A stretch of DNA of 64,000 nt from Paenibacillus macerans. GTDB taxonomy: Bacteria > Bacillota > Bacilli > Paenibacillales > Paenibacillaceae. The position numbers were made by a program, and so were the translations under genes. The notes beneath the pieces are model-generated. The model was not told the DNA's origin and ran no database searches. It was given only the letters and a program-made list of their open reading frames with translations. The stretch is taken from contig NZ_JAMBOE010000018.1 in NCBI RefSeq assembly GCF_023715465.1, positions 53,160 to 117,159 on the forward strand, in the 5' to 3' direction. The stretch's first letter is position 1. Each line of letters starts with the position of its first letter. This document shows positions 1 to 8,178 of the stretch, one piece after another.

Positions 1-1984
1 ATCTCCCGGTATTGGAGACAGCGACGCTGATCTCGATCAACTCATTTTTTTTCATTTCCTTCCGGCTGACAGACAAAAGGCTGTACGCGAACGAGGTGTA
101 GGATTTGCCGTAACCAAACGGATACAACGGTTCATTCACTTCATCGATATAGCGGGACGCGAACCGGTAAGAGCCGTTTTCCGGCAAATTCGGTCTGCCT
201 GTATTGAGCTCGTTGTAATGCACCGGAATTTGTCCGACGCTGCGTGGAAAAGTCATCGTTAATTTCCCGGACGGATTTGCTTTTCCGTACAAAATATTGG
301 CCAGCGCTTTCCCGCCCATCGTTCCCGGATACCAGGCCTGAATCAAGGCATCGGCTGTCTCAGCAACTTCGGTGAGAATCAAAGGTCTGCCGCTATAAAC
401 GATCACGACGAGCGGCTTGCCCAGCCCGCTTAATTCGCGAAGCAGTTTCAACTGCGGTTCGGGAAACGCCGGGTTTGTGCGCGAGCCCCCCTCCCCGCTC
501 TGATAAATACTTTCCCCTAAGGCGAGGATGATGACGTCCGCTTCGTGCGCATTCCGGATCGCTTCCTGCAGCAATTCCTCCTCGCCGGCCGTTTCGGCAG
601 ACAGCTTGTCCGCATATTTGCCAAGGGCTTCCCGTTCGTCAAGGGGCACCATATACGCCCCGCGGCAGACCGAAAGCCGGGCGGGATCGGCATGCTTAAG
701 CAACCCGGTTTTCAAGTTGACGGTATCCGCCTCGTTCCCTTTAATCGCCCATATGCCCAAGGTGGAGTTTTCTTCCGCGTAAGGACCGATTAAAGCGATC
801 TTAGTCTGAGGCGGCAGCGGCAACAGTTCATGTTCATTTTTCAGCAGAACGATAGATTCTTCCGCCAAAGACAGCGCGGCCTCTTTATGTTCATCCGCCA
901 GAATGCTGCTGCTCCCCCGCCGCACGGTGTCCTGCAAACCGCGGAACGGGTCCTCGAACAACCCCAGATCGTTTTTCAGTTTTAAAACGCGGTATACAGC
1001 CTCATTCAAAAGCTCCAGCATATGCTCGTTGCCGGAAATGACCTGCTCCAGTTGATTGGCGTATACCGCCGTCTTCATATCCACATCGACGCCGGCCAGC
1101 AGGGCCAGTCTGGCGGCGGCAGCCTCATCTTCGGCATAACCGTGCATGATCAGTTCCTCGATCGCGGCATAATCCGAGATCAACACACCGCCAAAATTCA
1201 TCTCCCGCCGGAGAACATCGCGATTAAGCCATTCGTTCCCGGTTGCAGGGACGCCGTTCAAGGTGTTAAAAGCGGTCATCACCAGCTTGGCCCCCGCTTC
1301 GATGGCGGCTTGATAACCCGGCAAATAATATTCCCTGAGCGTATGCTCGGACATGTCCACCGCATTGTACTCCCGCCCGGCGACAGGCGCTCCGTAAGCA
1401 GCAAAATGCTTGACGCAAGCGGCGATTTTATCCGCCGGGACAGCGCCGCCGCTCCGCGCATTTCTTCCCTGGATTCCCAGCACCGTGCTTTCCGCATATT
1501 TCCGCGCCAGTAAAGTATCCTCGCCGGGCGATTCCATCACCCGCCCCCAGCGGGGGTCTCTGACGATATCCACCATAGGCGAAAAGGTCACGTGAGTGCC
1601 TTCTTCGTAACACTCCCGGGCAGAGATCGCAGCAGCGCGCTCGATTTGCGCAAAGTTCCAGCTGCACGCTTGAGCCAGCGGAATCGGGAAAATGGTCCGG
1701 TATCCGTAGATAATATCAGCCATAAACAGCAGCGGAATTTGATGGGCCGAATGTTCCAAATACTTCGTTTGCAGCCGGATCATTTTTTCCGGATCGGTGA
1801 CGTTCAAGATGGAGCCCGTATTGTAAACATTGTAACTTGGATGCAGCCCCAATTTTTTCAGCGGCCCTGTTACGACCGTATCGATATCGCCTTCAAAAAA
1901 GTCGCCGGTCAGTTGGACCAATTGGCCGATTTTCTCTTGAACCGAAAGACTGTCCAGTTTTTCGCGCAGTAATTTGTCATCCAT
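1..1984 (-). CDS. GH3 family beta-glucosidase (C-terminus cut by window edge)
   Basis: Glycoside hydrolase family 3 enzyme expected to release glucose from the non-reducing end of beta-glucosides. About 661 residues are visible; the C-terminal end lies outside the window. The segment VLISDYAAIEEL places the likely nucleophile at Asp271, and a KHFAAYG motif lies upstream, as in BglX-type enzymes; NagZ-type enzymes have KHFPGHG instead. The GH3 C-terminal domain follows from about residue 370. No signal peptide is seen (MDDKLLREKLDSLSVQEKIGQ), so it is probably cytoplasmic. It lies 20 nt downstream of the PTS gene and is probably co-transcribed with it. A non-phospho glucosidase beside a PTS permease is unusual, because PTS substrates arrive phosphorylated. 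Confidence 0.93.
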   Translation of the reverse strand, partial: MDDKLLREKLDSLSVQEKIGQLVQLTGDFFEGDIDTVVTGPLKKLGLHPSYNVYNTGSILNVTDPEKMIRLQTKYLEHSAHQIPLLFMADIIYGYRTIFPIPLAQACSWNFAQIERAAAISARECYEEGTHVTFSPMVDIVRDPRWGRVMESPGEDTLLARKYAESTVLGIQGRNARSGGAVPADKIAACVKHFAAYGAPVAGREYNAVDMSEHTLREYYLPGYQAAIEAGAKLVMTAFNTLNGVPATGNEWLNRDVLRREMNFGGVLISDYAAIEELIMHGYAEDEAAAARLALLAGVDVDMKTAVYANQLEQVISGNEHMLELLNEAVYRVLKLKNDLGLFEDPFRGLQDTVRRGSSSILADEHKEAALSLAEESIVLLKNEHELLPLPPQTKIALIGPYAEENSTLGIWAIKGNEADTVNLKTGLLKHADPARLSVCRGAYMVPLDEREALGKYADKLSAETAGEEELLQEAIRNAHEADVIILALGESIYQSGEGGSRTNPAFPEPQLKLLRELSGLGKPLVVIVYSGRPLILTEVAETADALIQAWYPGTMGGKALANILYGKANPSGKLTMTFPRSVGQIPVHYNELNTGRPNLPENGSYRFASRYIDEVNEPLYPFGYGKSYTSFAYSLLSVSRKEMKKNELIEISVAVSNTGR

Positions 1985-2004
1985 TGTTTCTCTCCACAAA
2001 AGTT

Positions 2005-3411
2005 TTATTTGTTGTCCGTTTTCTCTTTAAACCCAAAGAACCAAGTAAGGCCAAAGGCCACCGCAAAGCCGATAATGCAGACGGCGATATACGGAATGAT
2101 TTGATTGTTCAGATACAATAACATCCCCGGGATGGCCGTAATCGACATGCCTGTCGCTTGGACGTTGAATATCCGGGCGAAAAATCCGCCAACCGCTCCG
2201 CCGATCAACGCCATCAGGAACGGCTTGCCGTAACGGATATTGACCCCGAAGATAGCCGGTTCCGTTATGCCCAATAACGCGGATAAGGAGGATGGATAGG
2301 CGATGGATTTGGTTTTTAAACTTTTGGCTTTCAGACCGACAGCCAAGGCCGCCCCAGCTTGCGCACAAATCGACGCCGAGCTGATCGGGTTAACGATATT
2401 CCAGCCGCTGTCCACCAGCATCTGGATTTCTATCAAGTTCAAAGCGTGGTGCAGTCCGGTAATGACAATAAGCTGATTGATGCCGCCGTAAATCAAGCCG
2501 CCGATGCCAAACGGCAATTTCAAAATCGCCGTAACCCCCGCCAAAATAAGCACCTCAACCTCGTGAAAAACAGGGCCGATCACGAACAAGCCCAGCACCA
2601 AACTGACCAGCAAGGTTAAAAACGGCGTTAAAATCAGATCCAAGGCTTCGGGGACCCATTTTCTGATCCTCTTTTCCAGCAGCGCCCCTACGACCCCCAG
2701 GATGAAGGCCGGAAGTACCGAGCCCTGATAGCCGGCGACTTTAATGAATCCGAAAAACACCATCGGCTCCTTTACATGCTGGGCGACATCCCAGGACGTT
2801 GGCAGTGAAGGGCTGACCAGCATTAATCCTAGCAATATCCCTAACAGCGGCGATCCGCCAAACACCCTAAAGGCCGACCAGCAGACCAGCACGGGTAAAA
2901 AGGCAAAGGCGGTATCGGTCAATATTTGCGTAATTAACAAGAAATCCGCCGAAATACTCTCAGGGGTAAGACCAAATAATTGAAGCAGCGCAGGCTGAGT
3001 GACCAACCCTCTGACCCCCATGAACAACCCTGTAGCCACCAATGCCGGGATAATCGGGACAAATACGTCTCCGAATATCCGAAGCATTCTTTTGAAAAAG
3101 TTATCATCCTGGGCCGAGGCCTTTTCCTTCAACTCCGCTTTGGAGGTGGCGGATACGTTCTGTCCGATCATCGCCTCGTAAACCCTATTCACAATACCGG
3201 TTCCGAAAATAATCTGATATTGCCCGGATGTAAAAAACACACCCTTGGCCTTGTCGATATTTTCAATGAACTCATCGTCGATAATGTCCCTGTCTTTGAC
3301 GATCAGGCGCAACCGTGTGGCACAATGGGCCATGGAAATAATATTGTCTTCTCCTCCAAGCCCTTTAATCACGTCCTGGGCTATTTTAACGTATTCTTTG
3401 TCGGAACTCAT
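2005..3411 (-). CDS. PTS transporter subunit EIIBC, sucrose/beta-glucoside superfamily
   Basis: Membrane permease that imports and phosphorylates a sugar using phosphate from the PTS chain. EIIB occupies residues 1-90 with the phosphorylated Cys30 in HCATRLRL. EIIC follows from about 105 to 460 with roughly ten hydrophobic segments. There is no EIIA domain, so a separate EIIA (for example a glucose-type one) must supply phosphate. The 468-residue length and B-C order fit the SacP/TreP/MurP group. The substrate cannot be read from sequence; the adjacent beta-glucosidase suggests a glucoside. Upstream lie a candidate cre site and a perfect 19-bp palindrome, suggesting catabolite repression and a local repressor. 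Confidence 0.93.
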   Translation of the reverse strand: MSSDKEYVKIAQDVIKGLGGEDNIISMAHCATRLRLIVKDRDIIDDEFIENIDKAKGVFFTSGQYQIIFGTGIVNRVYEAMIGQNVSATSKAELKEKASAQDDNFFKRMLRIFGDVFVPIIPALVATGLFMGVRGLVTQPALLQLFGLTPESISADFLLITQILTDTAFAFLPVLVCWSAFRVFGGSPLLGILLGLMLVSPSLPTSWDVAQHVKEPMVFFGFIKVAGYQGSVLPAFILGVVGALLEKRIRKWVPEALDLILTPFLTLLVSLVLGLFVIGPVFHEVEVLILAGVTAILKLPFGIGGLIYGGINQLIVITGLHHALNLIEIQMLVDSGWNIVNPISSASICAQAGAALAVGLKAKSLKTKSIAYPSSLSALLGITEPAIFGVNIRYGKPFLMALIGGAVGGFFARIFNVQATGMSITAIPGMLLYLNNQIIPYIAVCIIGFAVAFGLTWFFGFKEKTDNK

Positions 3412-3473
3412 CAGGCTCTCCCTTTCCTCTCAACTGGTTGTAGTATTGACCGGTTTGCTTCTCAAGCATATCA

Positions 3474-3488
3474 TGAGCGCGCTTACAA
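3474..3488 (-). promoter_or_regulatory. Candidate cre (CcpA) site upstream of the PTS gene
   Basis: On the minus strand TTGTAAGCGCGCTCA matches the consensus WTGNAANCGNWNNCW with one mismatch. It lies about 63 bp upstream of the EIIBC start, in the expected region for catabolite repression. Confidence 0.5.
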
Positions 3489-3512
3489 ACAGCGGGATTA
3501 TTTTACTTCATT

Positions 3513-3531
3513 AAGGTCAAATTTTGACCTT
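3513..3531. promoter_or_regulatory. Perfect 19-bp palindrome, probable operator for the PTS operon
   Basis: AAGGTCAAA-T-TTTGACCTT is a perfect inverted repeat with a one-base centre. Its minus-strand arm contains TTTGACC, which could serve as a -35 element. It lies between the PTS start and the divergent fabH promoter. The regulator is not encoded in the window. Confidence 0.5.
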
Positions 3532-3590
3532 TTTATACCGCCGTGCAAACACGGAAATACTATAATCCGAGCACATGGACAGCAAAACGA

Positions 3591-3619
3591 TTGGAAAATG
3601 AAAAGAAACCTGCTATACT
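3591..3619 (+). promoter_or_regulatory. Sigma-A promoter of fabH
   Basis: TTGGAA (3591-3596), a 17-bp spacer and TATACT (3614-3619) preceded by TGC, an extended -10. The predicted transcription start, near 3626, falls inside the FapR box. Confidence 0.65.
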
Positions 3620-3623
3620 CAAT

Positions 3624-3640
3624 TTAATACCTGGTACTAA
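3624..3640. promoter_or_regulatory. FapR operator upstream of fabH
   Basis: TTAATACCTGGTACTAA matches the Bacillus FapR consensus TTAGTACCTGGTACTAA with one mismatch. It overlaps the predicted transcription start, so FapR would block initiation until malonyl-CoA accumulates. It supports placing the gene in the fatty acid synthesis regulon. Confidence 0.8.
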
Positions 3641-3688
3641 TACTTGATACTAAAACTATGGAAGCCACATCTCGAAGGAGTGATTCGT

Positions 3689-4690
3689 TTGTCAATCGTA
3701 TCGAAGGCCCGCATTACCGCGTTTGGTTCGTATGTTCCAGAGCGGATTCTAACCAATGAAGACATGGAGCGGATCGTGGACACCAGCGATGAATGGATCG
3801 TGCAACGCACGGGCATCAAGGAGCGCCATATCGCCGCCGACGAGGTGTTCACCTCGCATTTGTGCATTCGCGCCGCCGAACGGCTGCGGGAAACTTACGG
3901 TGCGTCTTTGGACGATGTCGATTTCATCATCGCCGCCACGACGACGCCCGATTACTCGTTCCCGACAGTCTCCTGCCGGGTTCAGAAGCACTTCGGCATG
4001 GAAGGCGCCGGGGCTATCGACCTCAACGCAACCTGCGCCGGCTTCACCTACGCCCTGCATATAGCCAATGGCTTGATCAGCTCGGGCTTGCATAAAAAAA
4101 TCCTTGTCGTCGCCGGAGAAACGATGTCCAAAATTACCGACTACAGCGACCGCACAACCTGCATTTTGTTCGGAGACGGCGCCGGCGCCGCCCTCGTGGA
4201 ATACGACCCGGAGCAGCCCGGATTCGAGGCGTTCGTCATGGGCACAAACGGAGCCGGCGGCATCCACGTATACCGCTCAGCGCTGGCTGACGAAATGGAT
4301 GGCATGGCGCTTGCGGGGAACGGGAAACTCGTGCAAAACGGCCGGGAAGTGTTCAAATGGGCAGTGCGCACCGTTTCCGCCGGGATCGAACAGATCCTGG
4401 AGCAGGCCGGCTTAGACCGCGACGATATCGACTGGTTCGTTCCGCACAGTGCCAACCTGCGCATGATCGAATCGATCTGCGAGAAATCCTCGCTGCCGCT
4501 CGGCCAAACGCTGCAAAGCGTACGGGACATGGGCAATACGTCCTCCGCTTCCATTCCGCTCGCGCTGCAGGCCGGCCTGGATGCAGGGCAGTTGAAATAC
4601 GGCGACCGCGTGCTCCTGTACGGCTTTGGCGGCGGCTTGACCCATGCCGGTCTGATTTTGCGCTGGGGCGTACCCAACTTGCGTTCCTAA
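3689..4690 (+). CDS. fabH: Beta-ketoacyl-ACP synthase III (KAS III)
   Basis: Condenses acetyl- or branched acyl-CoA with malonyl-ACP to start fatty acid elongation; cytoplasmic. The catalytic triad is visible as Cys116 (NATCAGF), His253 (VPHSAN) and Asn283 (GNTSSAS) in 333 residues, the usual length. The TTG at 3689 is chosen because AAGGAG sits 8 nt upstream; the in-frame ATG at 3644 would lie in the early transcript without a ribosome site. It is a single-gene unit like Bacillus fabHB, outside any fab cluster, and is controlled by a FapR box. Confidence 0.95.
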   Translation: MSIVSKARITAFGSYVPERILTNEDMERIVDTSDEWIVQRTGIKERHIAADEVFTSHLCIRAAERLRETYGASLDDVDFIIAATTTPDYSFPTVSCRVQKHFGMEGAGAIDLNATCAGFTYALHIANGLISSGLHKKILVVAGETMSKITDYSDRTTCILFGDGAGAALVEYDPEQPGFEAFVMGTNGAGGIHVYRSALADEMDGMALAGNGKLVQNGREVFKWAVRTVSAGIEQILEQAGLDRDDIDWFVPHSANLRMIESICEKSSLPLGQTLQSVRDMGNTSSASIPLALQAGLDAGQLKYGDRVLLYGFGGGLTHAGLILRWGVPNLRS

Positions 4691-4753
4691 ATTACAAAAT
4701 TTCAGGGTGTATGGAATGAAGCAAACGGCCTGCGATTTGTGGAGATCCTGGAG

Positions 4754-4949
4754 ATAACGGTAAAATTGGTCCTTATTTTCACCCAAGAAGGAAGTACAAC
4801 AGAGATAGAGGAATTTTTTACCTCTATTTCGGAAATATGAGGGCACACAGCCTCTTTTTCCCGGACTAGTTTCAAAATAACGGAAAAATTTTCTCTTAAT
4901 TTGCGTTAGAGGAAGGAAATCTCAAAATAACGACATAAATTACCTCTAT
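4754..4949. repeat. Tetrad repeat element, family A, copy 1
   Basis: Four related units lie in the gap between convergent fabH and the DUF1266 gene. Two forward units have core ATAACGG (4754) and ATAGAGG (4805). Two reverse units end in a TCTCTTA-like core (about 4892) and CCTCTAT (4943-4949). Unit spacing is about 51 nt on each side and the total span is 196 bp, the same as family A copies 2 and 3. Confidence 0.7.
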
Positions 4950-4977
4950 TTTCGGCAGAGGTTCAGTTTACACATAA

Positions 4978-5007
4978 GAGGGCCGCCCGGAAATCCGGAC
5001 GGCCCTC
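4978..5007. terminator. GC-rich hairpin between convergent genes
   Basis: GAGGGCCG and CGGCCCTC enclose an inner CCGG-AAAT-CCGG stem with one mismatch between them. It lies 6 nt past the stop of the minus-strand DUF1266 gene. The T-tracts are weak on both sides, so termination efficiency is uncertain. Confidence 0.6.
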
Positions 5008-5012
5008 CAATT

Positions 5013-5669
5013 TTAGATGAAAAACTTCCCCTTAACCAGCGGGCTGTCTTTAAAATTCAGCAATCTTCTTAGACGCCCCATGCCCTCGATTACGTAATTG
5101 GAGGGATCCGGATCAATGGAAACGAATTCCAGCCCAACAGCAAAGCCGATGCAATAGTCATGCCAGTTGGAATAATGCTCCCGGGTCAGGCTTACGCTCT
5201 CCTGCACGTACATCCGCGCTTCATCGGCGGTTAACCAGCCCAACCGCTCGCCGGCCACACATTTCAATACGTTGACGGCAAAATCGTACGATCCCACTCC
5301 GCCGGACGGCATACGCCGCAAGTAATAATCGGCTACGGTCAGCTTATGCCGCACGTATGGACTGGCCTCGGCTTCAATTCTGCGGGCACGCTCCGTTTCA
5401 GGCAGCAGACACAGCTCCCGGTACATCCGTTTAAATTCATCGCGAATCCCTTTGGAGGCTTGCCATTCCAAACTCATCTTAAGCTGCTCCGGGTTTTCCA
5501 CCCCATGCGGAGCTAAAGTCCTCTTCAAATAGAGCTCGCCTCGATACGTTTTCTCCGGATTGTTAATATAGTAATCCGCCGCTGCCCCTACGGGGATCAC
5601 AGCCAGCATGGTGTATGCGTCAGCTTTCCAGCTTTCCATATTAATTGTTGGCCGCAATTGCCACGGCAC
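5013..5669 (-). CDS. DUF1266 domain protein of the HscC module
   Basis: 218-residue protein without recognised catalytic motif. Residues about 125-185 carry the DUF1266-like pattern GWLTADEARMY, then SNWHDYCIGFAVGLEF. Residues 20-36 are mildly hydrophobic. It lies 17 nt downstream of the J-domain gene and is probably its operon partner. The GTG start at 5669 is only 2 nt from GGAGG, so initiation may be slightly downstream. From memory, DUF1266 proteins (YbeR, YbeU) also neighbour hscC and J-protein genes in E. coli, which suggests a role as client or adaptor of this chaperone pair. That role is inference. Confidence 0.75.
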   Translation of the reverse strand: MPWQLRPTINMESWKADAYTMLAVIPVGAAADYYINNPEKTYRGELYLKRTLAPHGVENPEQLKMSLEWQASKGIRDEFKRMYRELCLLPETERARRIEAEASPYVRHKLTVADYYLRRMPSGGVGSYDFAVNVLKCVAGERLGWLTADEARMYVQESVSLTREHYSNWHDYCIGFAVGLEFVSIDPDPSNYVIEGMGRLRRLLNFKDSPLVKGKFFI

Positions 5670-5686
5670 TTCCTCCGTTTCTCAGC

Positions 5687-7627
5687 TTATTTATACATTA
5701 GGAAACGCTTGCTTCGGTACAGCAGTATGATAAACCGGCAATATAATAAACATAAAATAGCAGCGAGCCAATGGAACATTACCGGGAATTTCTCGTTATC
5801 GCCGCCTAGACCGTCCCTGGCATTCACATAAAGAACGAGCGAAGACGAGGAATCCGCACTTCCTTGCTTCCCTTCCCAATAATCACGTAATGACTGTAAT
5901 GCCGGGCCGGAAAAATCCTGGACAATCCCCTGAAGTTCAATCTCATGGTTTTCGTAGATCCGCTTGCTCTCGTCATAGCCGGTCAAAGCAAGAACGGTGA
6001 TATCCCCCGCCTTACCCTGGCTAATGTATCCCGTCATATGGTCCATCAAGTTCCTTTGGGTCGCTGCACTTTGCAGCATATAAGAGGCGGTCGCTCTCCC
6101 CTCGGCATCCTCCTGTTCAATCTCAAGAATGCCTGTAAAAAACGCGTTCGTCAGCTTCAGCCGAACCGCGCTTCCGGGAGGAACGCTTTGCAGTTCTTCC
6201 GCCGTCGTGACTAAAGGCGGTTCGGCCGGAAAGACCTCCTGCTTCACATACTCCGGGAAGGAAACTTCCATATTGGAGTACCAGACAATCGGCAACATAA
6301 TGTGCAGCAAAACGATGCAGAAAAAGAGCCCTTTTCTCAGCCACAAAAAACTTGCCAGCTTCTTTAAAAAACCCGTCAGCGAATGCTTGCCCCATTCTTT
6401 TTGGAGCTGCCGCATTTGCTTGCGGCGGTCTTTGCCGAACCGCGGCAGCCCGCTTATGTATGCATCGATTTTGGCTAGGCCCATGGACGCTTCGCTATCC
6501 CTCGGATTAATTCGCAGCATCCGGTCGTATGCCTCCCGGGCTGAGTCCATGCGCTCCAGCCGAATATAACACCGCCCCAACAACGACAGAACTTCCGCGT
6601 CATCGGGCCTTGCGGGCCTGATCCGTTCAAGCTCATCCCGCGCTTCATCCGTACGTCCTATATTCAGCAGTATGGTGGCGCGAACGATCATCACTTCCTC
6701 ATCTTCGCCAAATTGGCGAACCCGCAGGTCGCAGGCAGACAACGCCTGCTCCAATTCACCATTTTGCCGGTAAAACTCGATTTGCAGGCGAAGGAGATTT
6801 GGATCTCGTTCAAAAATGCCAAACGCCCGCTGCAGCGCTGCCCGCGCTTTCTCCGTTTCGCTTCCCAGCATCGCCTGGATAAAATCTTCGCGGGCATGCA
6901 GATAGGCTTCAACATCGATCCCTTCCGCTCCGCTCAGGACGGAATATCCCAATGCTGCCGCAGGCGAGCTCCTAAAGGCATATTCGCATACCTTAGGGTA
7001 TTGCTCCTTGAAGCCGGAAGGATCGTTAGTGAACCTCTCCTCCAGCCCGAAGGCATTATCCAGCAACTCCCACACCGCTTCGGGCAAAAAATAGTGCTCA
7101 TTCAAGTATTCAAGCATCCGGTTAGCCAACAAACTCTGGTTCCCCAGCTCCCAAATAATGTCGCCGTTCAGCAGTTCCGCCCACAAGGAAGCATTGCAGC
7201 GGGAAGCGAAATTCAAATATAAATTGTCCAGCTCCTCTATAAATTCCGCCACCAGCTCTTCAGGCGACTGCCTCAATGGTGGGCCTTCTCTCCGGCTGTC
7301 TTCCAAATTCCAAACCTCTTCAAACGCCGGAAATTCCAAAGACTCCGCATTGGGCTCCTCTTCCGCAGTTTCACCCTTCTCTTCGGCGCCTTCCTCTTCA
7401 AAGGCTTCGACTTCCTCTTCCGCCGTTTCCTCTCCATCAAGGAAAACGTCCAGGAAAACTTCGCCCTGTTTAGCCAGCTTCATCGCCTCGTCAAAAGCTT
7501 CCCGAAGCCGTTGATAACCCTCCGGGTCATCCTCCGGATGGTATTTTTTAAGCATCCGGGCATATGCCTTACGAATTTGCGATTGATCCTGTGTCGGATC
7601 AATCCCAAGGATTTTCCATATGTTCAA
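5687..7627 (-). CDS. Membrane J-domain protein with TPR-like region, likely HscC co-chaperone
   Basis: 646 residues. The N-terminal 50 form a J domain (MNIWKILGIDPTQDQSQIRK), but the normally invariant HPD is HPE (KKYHPEDDPEGYQ). An acidic linker (about 65-110) follows, then a helical region with TPR-type repeats at about 265-400. Hydrophobic segments near 432-450 and 612-637 would anchor it in the membrane with a loop between them. The start is TTG at 7627. It is divergent from hscC across 550 bp and precedes the DUF1266 gene. The expected role is stimulating ATP hydrolysis by HscC at the membrane; HPE variants occur in such specialised J proteins, so loss of function is not assumed. Confidence 0.85.
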   Translation of the reverse strand: MNIWKILGIDPTQDQSQIRKAYARMLKKYHPEDDPEGYQRLREAFDEAMKLAKQGEVFLDVFLDGEETAEEEVEAFEEEGAEEKGETAEEEPNAESLEFPAFEEVWNLEDSRREGPPLRQSPEELVAEFIEELDNLYLNFASRCNASLWAELLNGDIIWELGNQSLLANRMLEYLNEHYFLPEAVWELLDNAFGLEERFTNDPSGFKEQYPKVCEYAFRSSPAAALGYSVLSGAEGIDVEAYLHAREDFIQAMLGSETEKARAALQRAFGIFERDPNLLRLQIEFYRQNGELEQALSACDLRVRQFGEDEEVMIVRATILLNIGRTDEARDELERIRPARPDDAEVLSLLGRCYIRLERMDSAREAYDRMLRINPRDSEASMGLAKIDAYISGLPRFGKDRRKQMRQLQKEWGKHSLTGFLKKLASFLWLRKGLFFCIVLLHIMLPIVWYSNMEVSFPEYVKQEVFPAEPPLVTTAEELQSVPPGSAVRLKLTNAFFTGILEIEQEDAEGRATASYMLQSAATQRNLMDHMTGYISQGKAGDITVLALTGYDESKRIYENHEIELQGIVQDFSGPALQSLRDYWEGKQGSADSSSSLVLYVNARDGLGGDNEKFPVMFHWLAAILCLLYCRFIILLYRSKRFLMYK

Positions 7628-7784
7628 ACCGTCATTTCACCGCCGGGTATCTTAATTTTCATCTGTCTTTACTGACAGCAACTAGTAGAATGATCCGGAA
7701 ATAATCTGGCTTATCTGCGGACAGGGGCCATGGATCACTTTGTTCTATTTTAGTCTTGTACTCAGTATCGTCTGTCCCCATAAA

Positions 7785-7980
7785 ATAGCGGAACTTTGGG
7801 GTCTTATTTTCCGAACTTGAGCCTATTCATCACCATAGGGGAACTTTTGGGTCTTATTTTTCGATGAACACGTCGAAAGACGGCCTTTCGCCACTAAATC
7901 GTAAAAATAGCGCCATAAAATTCCTCTATTTCCGCAACATGGGGGATATCGCCGAAATAGCGCCCTTTTTTTTCCTTTAT
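7785..7980. repeat. Tetrad repeat element, family A, copy 2
   Basis: Forward cores ATAGCGG (7785) and ATAGGGG (7835) and reverse cores CCTCTAT (7923) and CCTTTAT (7974-7980), each followed or preceded by a GGGTCTTATTTT-type segment. Spacing is 50 and 51 nt and the span is 196 bp. It is the only family A copy between divergent genes (J-domain gene and hscC). The rest of 7628-8178 shows only the hscC promoter candidate. Confidence 0.75.
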
Positions 7981-8071
7981 GTTGTCACCCGAGATCTTCA
8001 ATAGACTATTTTGCCGTTTTCTCAAGTCCAGAATCGTCTACTAGTTTATTATCGACATAGATTTTCCCCGG

Positions 8072-8099
8072 GTTAACAGTTATTCGTTATTTGTATAAT
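8072..8099 (+). promoter_or_regulatory. Candidate promoter of hscC
   Basis: A perfect TATAAT (8094-8099) lies 16 bp after GTTAAC (8072-8077), a weak -35 match. It is about 80 bp upstream of the hscC start. Confidence 0.4.
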
Positions 8100-8178
8100 G
8101 AAATTTTCAACAATTTCAAAATCAGCCGCTTTTATCCGATAAACTTAATATATAAAACGAACTACGAGGTACATAACT

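Noticed and set aside
528..1972. Plus-strand ORFs of 60-160 codons over the GH3 gene
   Set aside because: They are shadows of a gene with clear GH3 motifs on the minus strand and have no ribosome sites or recognisable domains.
7158..7514. Ser-rich plus-strand ORF over the J-domain gene
   Set aside because: Its composition is the complement of the acidic Glu/Ala linker in the real protein.
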